Assembly: GCF_001949145.1 (NCBI RefSeq)
Contig: NW_019091572.1
Coordinates: forward strand, 208,930 to 261,404
Source: Acanthaster planci
Taxonomy: Eukaryota; Echinodermata; Asteroidea; Valvatida; Acanthasteridae
DNA: 52,475 nucleotides
Direction of reading: 5' to 3'
Of the stretch, positions 11,676 to 19,953 are shown in pieces (position 1 is the first letter of the stretch; the number at the start of each line of letters is the position of its first letter). The notes under the pieces were generated by a model. The model searched no databases and was not told where the DNA came from. It saw only the letters and a program-made list of their open reading frames with translations. A program made the translations under genes and the position numbers.

Positions 11676-13383
11676 AAACTTTATTTCAATATTATACTTG
11701 ATTATCACGATTGGGCTTTCATATCATAGAAACGTACATACCTACGCTGAATAATACAACTACCAGAAGACGAGCATTGAAAACACGCAATTGTGTACTG
11801 GGCGATGTTTCCTTCACGCGAACAAGAAAAATATGAAAGTGAAACCAGCTCACGCACCTTGGTTTTCGAACTCGTTCCTCAAAAGTACTGAAGACTAAGA
11901 CAACTGCAGCAGGTTTCACTGCTCGGCAACCGCTAAGCAAATCTCCCTCAAATCTGTGTAGGGTGCAAACGGCAGCAGTCCTCTGACAGATAAGACAGAT
12001 TAATAAGCAGACGACTCCAGCGACTGCGTCACAAATAACCGTTTCACAACACGTAAAAATAACCACCCAGATCAGCTGACTACCAAAACAAGAAGCTGCG
12101 CGCGCAGCTCTTTGTTTACCCTCCACGCCCATGCCCGTCACATTTTGCAAGAGCCACTGCAGTAGGCTGCATCCGAATCTCTTGTATAGAGCTAGGTCTA
12201 GTTCTTCGCTCCATTGGAAACGCGTAGAGACGCATAGACAATAGACCTAGCCGTAGCTCTATCTGGAAGTCCGTTCCGGATACGGCCGTAGACTTGCACC
12301 AGTCCTCTGGTATCCTGAAAAACACTAAGCCCGACTACTGGCCACCGACTACTGGCAGGCTATCCGCCTTGAGCAGAAGCACCCCCTCATCGGTTGAAAA
12401 AGAGCCATGCTCGTCGGGGAGCGTTCATTTTCCTGGTAGCGACACCTCCGTAACGTGTGCATTCATAGTTGTTTGTGAACCAGTGAAGTGCAATTTCCAC
12501 CTTGGGAGCCCCCGTTCAGTACTAGGAAAACTGCGCCTACTCTTGGTCCACTGGGCTCATGGTTTAATTGGCAGCGTACAAAAGCCCTGTAATGCCATGA
12601 AGTATATAATTATTGTTTCCAAAAAGTGAAGTATACTTCGGGGGGGGGGTAGTTTTTATGAAGTTCAATTTTTTTTCAAGTTCGTTTCACGATATACATT
12701 TTTTCCAAAGGTCGTTTGTGCGATTCTCAGCTGAGTTCGTTCGATGAGATCTATTCATTGTTTCTTAGTTATATCCCCCCAAAATACGTTTTCCGTCTTG
12801 TATTTTGATCATAATTATTATATTCGCGCCATATCGTCAAACCTCTCTGCAACTCAGTAGAATGCATACATGCATCTCATGAGGATACTACATTCATATG
12901 TTTTAACTGTTCTTCTGTGATCGGCCAATTTGTTCTCTAAGGCTTGATATTGATAAATATATATGTGTGTATTATTTAGATTACGTCACGTTTTCTTTGC
13001 AGTGTGTGAACAAATGCCTCCAGTTGTGCTTGAGTGAAATGGGGGCTTAATGTTTAAAGAGATTGACACAAGACGAATTCGATTTCTGAATGCCGCAACT
13101 CTGCGCCGCCTTGATTGGACGAATTCGAACTGCAATGGCGAATATTCTCAACGTTATCTTTAAATGCGTAGATCAAATTTTGGAATTTTTAGTTAAGGAG
13201 AACTTGATTTTGGCAACGGCCAGCGAAGTGTTGTTCCAAACAAGGGAGCCTCCGTTGCCCAGCATCTGTCTATTCAGCTCTGTCGTTGCTAAAAAAAATA
13301 AATAAATAACGCCCTGTCTTGGTCCCGCTTAGGGCAGATTTTCATTACCATCACAATACATCGCGGTCATGATAGCACGATTG
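11676..13383. other. CpG-rich spacer, no confident gene
   Basis: This stretch has more CpG than the surrounding spacer, notably at 11740-12330. It holds a short imperfect palindrome (12185-12262) and a duplicated CGACTACTGGC (about 12330-12356). Minus-strand and plus-strand frames of 110-143 codons occur, but they show no domain and no consistent splice partners. It could contain a promoter or a non-coding first exon. Confidence 0.4.
12185..12262. repeat. Short imperfect inverted repeat
   Basis: TATAGAGCTAGGTCTA at 12185-12200 is repeated in inverted orientation at 12242-12262, with a 4-5 base insertion in the second arm. The loop of about 40 bases contains a further small palindrome around ACGCGTAGAGACGC. 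Confidence 0.55.
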
Positions 13384-13435
13384 TGACGTCACAGGACGGG
13401 AATCGGAGGAAAAAGGTCTAATGCCCGTATTTAAG
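13384..13435 (+). promoter_or_regulatory. Candidate Pol II promoter: CRE plus TATA-like box
   Basis: A perfect cAMP-response element TGACGTCA is at 13384-13391, and a TATA-like TATTTAAG is at 13428-13435. An initiator-like TTTCACAT follows at about 13453-13460, near the expected 25-30 base spacing. The downstream sequence is CpG-rich. An ATG at 13605 runs 17 bases to a consensus donor (CGCAG then GTACG at 13622), giving a plausible first coding exon. A downstream acceptor (AACTTGCAG, ending near 13711) would continue the frame for only about 28 more codons. The transcript is unidentified. Confidence 0.4.
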
Positions 13436-14179
13436 GGCACCCAATAGTTGGATTTCACATTAGCGTCGTCTGCGCATATCCGCATCGAAACCGAGGCTCT
13501 CTGTGTTGAACTTCCTCGCGCGCCCGCGGAGTTGACACAGTACATGCAGTATCCGGTTCGTAAGTGTGATACCACTTCAGTTTAAACCACGCCCACTGCA
13601 CAAGATGCACGGCCATCGCAGGTACGTTCGTTCGCGGTAAATTGCCATTATTTTTTCCTTTGATTTCACGTGTCGAGTCATTCTGAAAGATTCTTCAACA
13701 AAAACTTGCAGCCTGAAAAGTCTGAATTTAACATACCTTTATGTATTTTGTGTCTTGACTTCTTACTTTCAATCGTCTGATCGTATTAGGAATTGAAGCT
13801 GACACATCCAGCCTCGTTTTCAAACGCGGAAGTGCGCAGATCGACGCTAAAAGCGTCGTATTGGGATCCCTCTATAGGCCCTACAAGAACTTTATAGAAA
13901 CGGGTACATGCGTGGTTCCTCAAATACGCACAAACGCTCTGGCCTGCCTATAAAACTCTAATAAATATAAAAGGCCTCCCCGATGATTTGTGCCAGGTTT
14001 AAATGAAAAATAGCATTTGTAGGTATTGGGTACATCGTTATTTGGTGTAAAGAGGTTCTCTTCACGGAGCAGATCCACAACACAGGACGACACAACATGT
14101 TATTAAGCAGAACTGTTGGGTTGCTGATTCGGCTGTCATTTTATGCTAGTAGAGAAAGCAAGAGAGCCTCCCGCTGATG

Positions 14180-15335
14180 GCGTGTCATTCACATCGTAGA
14201 AGAGTTCGGGCGGGTAGACAGTCAGGGAGTCCTGCCTCTAATACTGGACCTCTTCCTAACTCTGTAATGTGATGTTGATTAATAAAGGTTATGAATAAAC
14301 GCATAATTATGAGCGCAAATAGTGTAAGTAGCTGGAAGTGCCAGTAAGTCAAAAATATTAACAGTCAGGGAGAACATTTAATGTTGACAACCATAGTTTG
14401 TGTATTTGAATGTGTATTTTTGTGCTTTATTGTGCACAATAATGTAGCGTTCAGTCTTTACATGACAACATTCTGTGCAGTATTAAAGGTTAATACTGGT
14501 TTTGTTATCTACTTTATATGAAGAGCGAAAGGTGATATCTCTGAAATGGCCGATCGTTAGACCGTGGGTTCGAATCCCAGGGGTGGCTTTTTATTTTCCA
14601 TTCCGTGCTCCCGGTCAGTAGCTATAAGAGACTCCAATTCGCCCCCCGTCAAATACCAGGAGTACCTTAGCCGAGCGGGTGAGCTCTTCTGCCGGGACTG
14701 TCCGCGAAGTCCAGGTGAGCGCCTTAGCATAGGTTGGAGACGCATGGCCGACTCGGCGGCAAGGGCTTAGGGGCTTGTCTCGTTCCTCCCTTGCATGGTC
14801 GCTCGAACCCTTTTGGGGGTTAAATGGATGGGCAGGGAGGAAGTGCGGTGGGCCGGGAACCCCAAGACCCCAGAAGATTCCTATATGGAAGCCGGTAACT
14901 GCGATTCCTTGCGAATTTCAGGAGTCCGTGCACCTGAACGCTTGGTCAACACCGCATAACTTTTGGATTTTTCCCACATCAGATTTTTTTTTCATTTCCC
15001 TGCAGCGCAGAACCCACAAGGCAATTTTCTCGGTATGAGTATAGTGACCTGAAGGATTGATACTAATTTATTTTTTTCTACATTCTTGATTTCCTAACTT
15101 TCCGACTTTGAAACAGATCCCAACCGTGTTCGAGTCCATTTCTTCTGAGAGATCTCAGTATGAAAGCTGTGAGGTGTATAGCAAACGTTTATTATTCAAC
15201 AGTAACAGATCCAGGGATGGCACAGGAAGGCGGCACTCGCTTCCCTGTTTTACTGATGGAAATAAATTTTATTTTTTTTATAATGACAAATTTAAAGTTT
15301 GTTTGCTTTCAACTGCAGAATAATTTCATATATTT
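14180..15335 (+). repeat. Left arm of 2.7-kb inverted repeat
   Basis: This arm is matched in inverted orientation by about 15900-16885, with substitutions and small indels. Shared landmarks in order are GTCAGGGAGAACATT (about 14364), TGTTGACAACCATAG, TTTGAATGTGTATTTTTG, the tRNA-like GTGGGTTCGAATCCCA (14563), TGCTCCCGGTCAGTAGCTATAA, AACCCACAAGGCAATTTTCT (about 15011), AGATCCCAACCGTGTTCG, CAACAGTAACAGATCCAGG and GCTTTCAACTGCAGAATAA (about 15306). The centre of this arm (about 14640-15010) faces the assembly gap in the other arm. Confidence 0.85.
14544..14600 (+). mobile_element. tRNA-like Pol III promoter in left arm (SINE relic)
   Basis: ATGGCCGATCGTTAG resembles a truncated A box and GGTTCGAATCC is a perfect B box. 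Compared with the copy in the right arm, about 30 bases between the boxes are deleted. The sequence then runs into GGTGGCTTTTTATTTTCC. The 5' acceptor strand does not pair with the 3' side, so this is not a functional tRNA gene. Confidence 0.6.
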
Positions 15336-15899
15336 TTAAGAGAAATTCTCACAAAAGAGACGTCCCGTGTCTTCGTGGGCATGGGTCACCCAACGGTGCA
15401 ACAAAGGTGTTACAACTGAAACGTGTGCGTTGCGTTCAGCCGTCAAAATCTCCCTGTATTTTTTCGGGCAGACCAGTCTGGACCGTGATGGAGCCATCTA
15501 TTAATATTAAGGAGGTCCGCTGAAGGCAAAGGAAGACGGGCAGTGAAAGAGTCCAAATGTAACTGTTTCAATTACGCAGAGTTTTATTTATATACACGTC
15601 AAGTTTTGAGGGTTCAAATATCTAGGTTTGATTACAATCAATTACAGTTTACCAAAATCTGTTGTTATTCCTTTATTTTCTTTACATGAAATTCCATATT
15701 CCCCGAATTCCCCGAATGACAGACCAGTGTGCAACCGTTGCCTTGGCCTTTGAGACAGCACTCTGTGGTACCCACACTGGAAAGGAATATGTAACTCGCG
15801 CGATCACTGCACTTTCTTCGCGGGTATTTGTTATACATTTCTAAGGGGCTGGGCGGCGTGCCAAATAAACTATGGTGACTCCTAAAACACGCTTCCCTA
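15336..15899. other. Spacer between inverted-repeat arms
   Basis: About 560 bases that do not match each other in inverted orientation. No gene is recognised. It is the loop of the potential 2.7-kb foldback. Confidence 0.6.
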
Positions 15900-16257
15900 C
15901 AAGAATATCAAATTATTCTGCAGTTGAAAGCAAACATTTTTTTAATTATAATAAATGAAAATGTATTTCCATCAATGAAATAGGTAGTCGAGTGCCGCCC
16001 AACTATGCCGGTCCTGGATCTGTTACTGTTGAATCATCAATAATAAACATTCACTGTATACGCACCTCATGGCTTTTTATACTGAAATCACCGAGAAGAA
16101 ATGGGCCCGAACACGGTTGGGATCGGTTTCATTGTCCAGAATTTAGGAAATCAAGATTGTATATAAAAATAAATCAGTATCAATCCTTTAGGGCACTATA
16201 TTCATACCTAGAAAATTGCCTTGTGGGTTCTGAGCCCATCAGGGGAAAAAATGTGGA

Positions 16258-16541
16258 NNNNNNNNNNNNNNNNNNNNNNNNNNNNNNNNNNNNNNNNNNN
16301 NNNNNNNNNNNNNNNNNNNNNNNNNNNNNNNNNNNNNNNNNNNNNNNNNNNNNNNNNNNNNNNNNNNNNNNNNNNNNNNNNNNNNNNNNNNNNNNNNNNN
16401 NNNNNNNNNNNNNNNNNNNNNNNNNNNNNNNNNNNNNNNNNNNNNNNNNNNNNNNNNNNNNNNNNNNNNNNNNNNNNNNNNNNNNNNNNNNNNNNNNNNN
16501 NNNNNNNNNNNNNNNNNNNNNNNNNNNNNNNNNNNNNNNNN
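16258..16541. other. Assembly gap (284 N)
   Basis: A run of N inside the right inverted-repeat arm. Any frame spanning it is meaningless. The gap probably results from the repeat structure itself. Confidence 1.
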
Positions 16542-16589
16542 TGAATTAGAGTCCCTTATAGCTACTGACCGGGAGCACGCGTTGGAAAA

Positions 16590-16685
16590 TAAAAAAGCCA
16601 CCACTGGGATTCGAACCCACCCTCTGATGATTTGATAACCGCAAGCTTAACCACTTGGCCATTTAAGAGATATTGCTTTCGCTGT
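16590..16685 (-). mobile_element. tRNA-like Pol III promoter in right arm (SINE relic)
   Basis: On the minus strand TGGCCAAGTGGTTAAG is a perfect A box and, after about 25 bases, GGTTCGAATCC is a perfect B box. CCAGTGGTGGCTTTTTT follows. The 5' flank (ATCTCTTAA) cannot pair with the GGTGGC side as an acceptor stem, so it reads as a tRNA-derived SINE head rather than a tRNA gene. Confidence 0.65.
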
Positions 16686-17077
16686 TCATAGGAGAAAACA
16701 AAATCAGTAACCTTACTGTACAGAATGTTGCTGTGTAAAGACTGAGTGATACCGACGCTGCAATTGTGCATCATAAAGCAAAAATACACATTCAAACACA
16801 CGAACAATAATTGTCAACATTAATGTTCTCCCTGACTGCCTGTTCGAACTCTTGTGAATAAAACGTCATTCGCTTGGGGGCGGGGGGCTCTCGTGTTCTT
16901 TCACTCGGCCTGGAAATCAATTTTGATTGAGTAGGTGTTTGCGCAATTGCTTGCAGCCAAGTTTCAAAGTGGTTTACACTTCAATTTATACAAGTTTTAT
17001 TATTTCTATTTTAAGCATTTGGAATGTAAAATCTGTTCTATATTAATATTCTTTTATAAATGAGCTGAACATCTTTC

Positions 17078-17640
17078 CAGATTCACAATTTGGTTTTAGA
17101 CGTGAGGCTCCAAATCTGACGAACATTCTTTGACTTGTTTAAAAAGTAACTTAAGTGACAGAAGCCAGTATGTTTCATGTATAGGTGCAATTCTAAAATT
17201 AGCAATATGTCTGATAAGACGACAGTTTGCTGATTCGTTGATGATATAACTTTATTATAATACTGACAAAAATGTTGACTTGGCCATTCAGAACCTTAGT
17301 GTTGAGCTCCAAAATTTTAACTACATGGCTTTTAGCCAAAAAATTGTGTTCTTATCTCAAATTATTTTATATTTTGTGCTAGTCAGTGCAAGTAAATTCG
17401 GTTTGTTCTTTGAAGTCTGAATAGCACCTATCTATGTCAGGCGAGGACACAATTCTTGGGAATACGTATTGACGAGAATTTCACTTAGAAGTCTGACAGT
17501 TTATCAAAAGTGCAAAAAATACTAGCTTAATCTACCGTGTTAAAGACCAGCAGAGCCTCCGTTGTCAAGAAACTATACAGCGCAATCTTTTGGTCCAGCT
17601 CGAGGCCCATAGGGTATAATTCTCTATGGTGTACCGCCTT
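17078..17640 (+). pseudogene. Decayed non-LTR retrotransposon reverse transcriptase
   Basis: Fragments in three frames spell a LINE-type reverse transcriptase in the expected order: SQFGFRRE near 17078, the catalytic-site block FVDDITLL at 17234-17257, NVDLAIQNLSVELQNFN (about 17273-17323), then FLGIRIDENFT (about 17454-17487) and SRASVVKKLYSAIFWS (from about 17550). This resembles the C-terminal half of jockey or CR1-like polymerases. Many stops and frameshifts separate the blocks, so it is inactive. Neither an endonuclease domain nor a 3' tail is recognisable. Confidence 0.75.
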
Positions 17641-18010
17641 ACACCTGCATCCGTGTCTGTGCATGGTTTGCTTGTATACAATGTATGTCGTTCACCATTG
17701 ACAAGTCTTTCTGTCCGTCTGTGGGCCGTGGAACACAGGCGTTTGTTTCATTCCGGACATAGATGTTACCATTTTTTGTAATGATTTTCCTAATATCAAT
17801 TTGTAATAAATGCATGGCTTTAGATTATAACCATGTTACTTTCTGGTAATTGGCAACTTGAATAAATGTATAAATTGCAATGTAGCGTAGTTATGTTTTT
17901 CAACAACTGTAAATTTTGAAAACAATTCACTGGACAGAAGTTGTGGAATGACTAAAATTTAGCAAAGATGAAGCTGCTGTAAACGGCTCACTGACTGGAA
18001 AGAACTGAAA

Positions 18011-18065
18011 TAAATCAATAAAAAATAGTGCGTCCTGAAACTTGACAAGTTCTTCTTCAGAGGCT
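18011..18065 (-). mobile_element. Penelope/hammerhead-like sequence, copy B
   Basis: Minus-strand sequence beginning AGCCTCTGAAGAAG, followed by the hairpin AACTTGTCAAGTT and TCAGGACGCACTATTTT. It aligns with copy A at 18231-18300 but lacks the seven bases CGAAACG. CTGAAGA resembles the hammerhead CUGANGA core. Confidence 0.45.
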
Positions 18066-18230
18066 TAATCCCTTGTGGTTTGTCCTTTTGTCCATGACCC
18101 ACCCTTTCACGTTCAGGGCTGTTTGGGGGGATATCGACCTTCCCTTCCCCTTTGCACTTCTCCATTCAGCTCTGCTTGTATATATATATACATAGCATAT
18201 CAAGTTCTGTAACCCAGTCATTTGCCTTTC

Positions 18231-18300
18231 AGCCTCTAAAGAACCTGCCAAGTTCGAAACGTCAGGATACACTATTTTTGACCAGTCTTTGATTATTCAG
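18231..18300 (+). mobile_element. Penelope/hammerhead-like sequence, copy A
   Basis: AGCCTCTAAAGAAC, a loop, then GTTCGAAACGTCAGGATAC. GAAC and GTTC can pair as stem II. GAAAC and GTC sit where a hammerhead ribozyme has its GAAA box and cleavage triplet, and CCT/AGG could form stem I. The CUGANGA box is degraded to CTCTAAA. Such motifs are known from the terminal repeats of Penelope-like elements. The inverted partner is at 18011-18065. Confidence 0.45.
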
Positions 18301-19069
18301 AGGGAAGAAACTACTGTTGAAGGTTCTGGCATACGTTTTCTTTTTAGTTTGTTTTGATGTCCCGAGTGACCGGGTATTTGGAGGAACAAAAGCCTCTGCT
18401 AGGACACCTGTTGTGTTGTTTGGGATCTTATGGAGCATTGTTATTCCACTCATTTTCCCTCTTTGTGCAGGAGTGAGCCTTCCATAATTCCCGGGGACGT
18501 GCTGTCGGTGTTCTAAACAAACCTGATTGCATTCCTTTGGACTCGTCCAAGGTGATGAAGATTTGTTTTCAGGTTAGGACTCCGACAAGAAAAAGCATAC
18601 TCTAACAGGACGAGCTAAGATGTATTTAGATCTGATAGGTTAATCTGCCAGTAAGTATACTTCAAAGAATAACATAAAGCAAATAAACACACACCTTGAC
18701 CTCTTTTTCATTTTTTTTGCGTCACTTAATTTTTTATGGGTGCCTGTTTATCATTCGCGGCCCAGATAATGCCGCACCCCTAGGAGTGTTTAGGTATGCA
18801 TGTATCTTTCCTTGCTACGTGTTTCGAATGTAACATTTATGCTAAATAAAACACTTAACAAGAAGGACCCTGATTGGGGTCATCAGAGAACCAATGCCTA
18901 ACAGAAATGTATTCAGTTTGTTGAAAAAACATAATTATAAATTAAGTGCATTCTCGCAGAAATGTTCATTTTTGTAGTAACTGCCATGTAGGCCCGAATT
19001 CCAAATAAAGTAAATGTATTTATGAATTAAAATGCCACATTGAAAGGCTATTGTAATGCAACGAGTCCA

Positions 19070-19192
19070 ACGTTATGCAGGTGCTATAATGGGGCGGGGC
19101 TTAATGGATCGGCCTAATAATGGCTGATGCCTCATGGACTAACAACAGCCCCCCCCCACTTCGGAAATCATTTTGCCGCCGTTCCATCTGTG
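19070..19192 (+). repeat. Dispersed repeat, copy 1
   Basis: It shares TATGCAGGTGCTATAATGGG, ATGGCTGATGCCTCATGG, CTAACAAC and CCACTTCGGAAATCATT with 49217-49330 in the same orientation, allowing mismatches. The identity of the family is unknown. Confidence 0.6.
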
Positions 19193-19404
19193 CCAGCAAC
19201 ATCATAGATTATGCAACGGGGAATATGCCTCTAACTTGAGTATATAATATATGAGCTATGAACCTTTGGCTGGGAAAGCTCATCTACCCCACTAGGACCA
19301 AGTAACTGATCTGAAAAAGGCACACCTCAAAACAGAAAAATGGCAAAATTGACAGACAGTACTAAAATATAAGTGTCCACTATAAAAAAAAAAGTTTAAG
19401 CAAT

Positions 19405-19410
19405 TTTATA
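19405..19410 (-). terminator. Possible polyadenylation signal of the large gene
   Basis: TATAAA on the minus strand, about 190 bases past the stop codon at 19598. It is a variant hexamer. No AATAAA is seen nearby on this strand, so the assignment is weak. Confidence 0.25.
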
Positions 19411-19597
19411 TATTCCATTGATAAAAAACAGACAGTAAATAGTCCAATTTCTGCTGACATTCAATGACCATTAAGAGAAATGTTGCCAAAGAATCAACAC
19501 AGAAAATGCACAAGAGATATAACCAGCACTGATGTCAACACGAGATAAAAAAACAGTTTCCGGTGAAGACGACAAGTAATAAGGTTTGTGGACCATA

Positions 19598-19953
19598 CTA
19601 CTTGTTACCCTGCTGGTTAGAAACAGCAGCCAGTACCATGCGCATGGTGGCACTGATATCTTCCAAGGTATGCAGCATACTTTCTGACAGCTGCACCTGT
19701 TGACGCTGAACCTGCAGCTGTTCCATTTCTATGGCTAAGATAGAGGCCAAAACAGACTGCTTCGTGCATGAAGAACCACCTGGCTTGGAACATGTCTTTG
19801 AACGGGATGGAACATCTCCAACATGTGCATTCCCACAACCAGTTCGGCACAGATTATCGGCCCCGTTCTCACTGCCGTCATGAGCACCATGCTCCGGTTC
19901 ACAAGGGAATCTCGTACTTCTGTCACAGCCAACTTGGCAGGAGCTGATGAGTG
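19598..19953 (-). CDS. Large gene exon 44 (terminal): Cys-containing tail and coiled coil
   Basis: Acceptor TTTTTACAG precedes it. Entry phase 1 matches exon 43. The frame reads LISSCQVGCDRST, then more cysteines (CRTGCGNAH, KTCSKPGGSSC), then about 45 residues without proline: SILAIEMEQLQVQRQQ, SESMLHTLEDIS and TMRMVLAAVSNQ, ending QQGNK and TAG. The spacing of L, I, M and V suggests a short coiled coil, a plausible oligomerisation tail. No transmembrane stretch is present. Other frames of this exon contain stops, and the phase of exon 43 fixes this one. Confidence 0.85.

Larger units (their letters stand above)
15900..16885 (-). repeat. Right arm of 2.7-kb inverted repeat (interrupted by gap)
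   Basis: Reverse-complement match to 14180-15335, with visible divergence spread throughout. The first part (15900-16250) matches 15005-15335. The part after the gap (16542-16885) matches 14180-14640. The missing middle, held by the Ns, would correspond to about 370 bases of the left arm. Confidence 0.85.
16886..19597. other. Intergenic region with retroelement relics
   Basis: Between the inverted repeat and the end of the large gene. It holds a decayed LINE reverse transcriptase (about 17078-17640), inverted ribozyme-like sequences (about 18011-18300), a (TA)n tract at 18178-18192 and one copy of a dispersed repeat (about 19070-19192). No intact gene is seen. The 3' UTR of the large minus-strand gene should occupy the right end. 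Confidence 0.6.

Noticed and set aside
11719-12150. Minus-strand frame of 143 codons
   Set aside because: No domain, odd composition, and no partner exons found. At best it could overlap a non-coding first exon.
12294-12629. Plus-strand frame of 111 codons
   Set aside because: No recognisable domain, and it includes a short tandem duplication. No splice or promoter evidence specific to it.
15992-16604. Frames of 107-185 codons crossing the N run
   Set aside because: Most of their length is unknown bases.
16590-16685. Functional tRNA gene on the minus strand
   Set aside because: A and B boxes are good, but no acceptor stem or proper anticodon arm forms, and an inverted truncated copy exists at 14544. 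It is a SINE relic.
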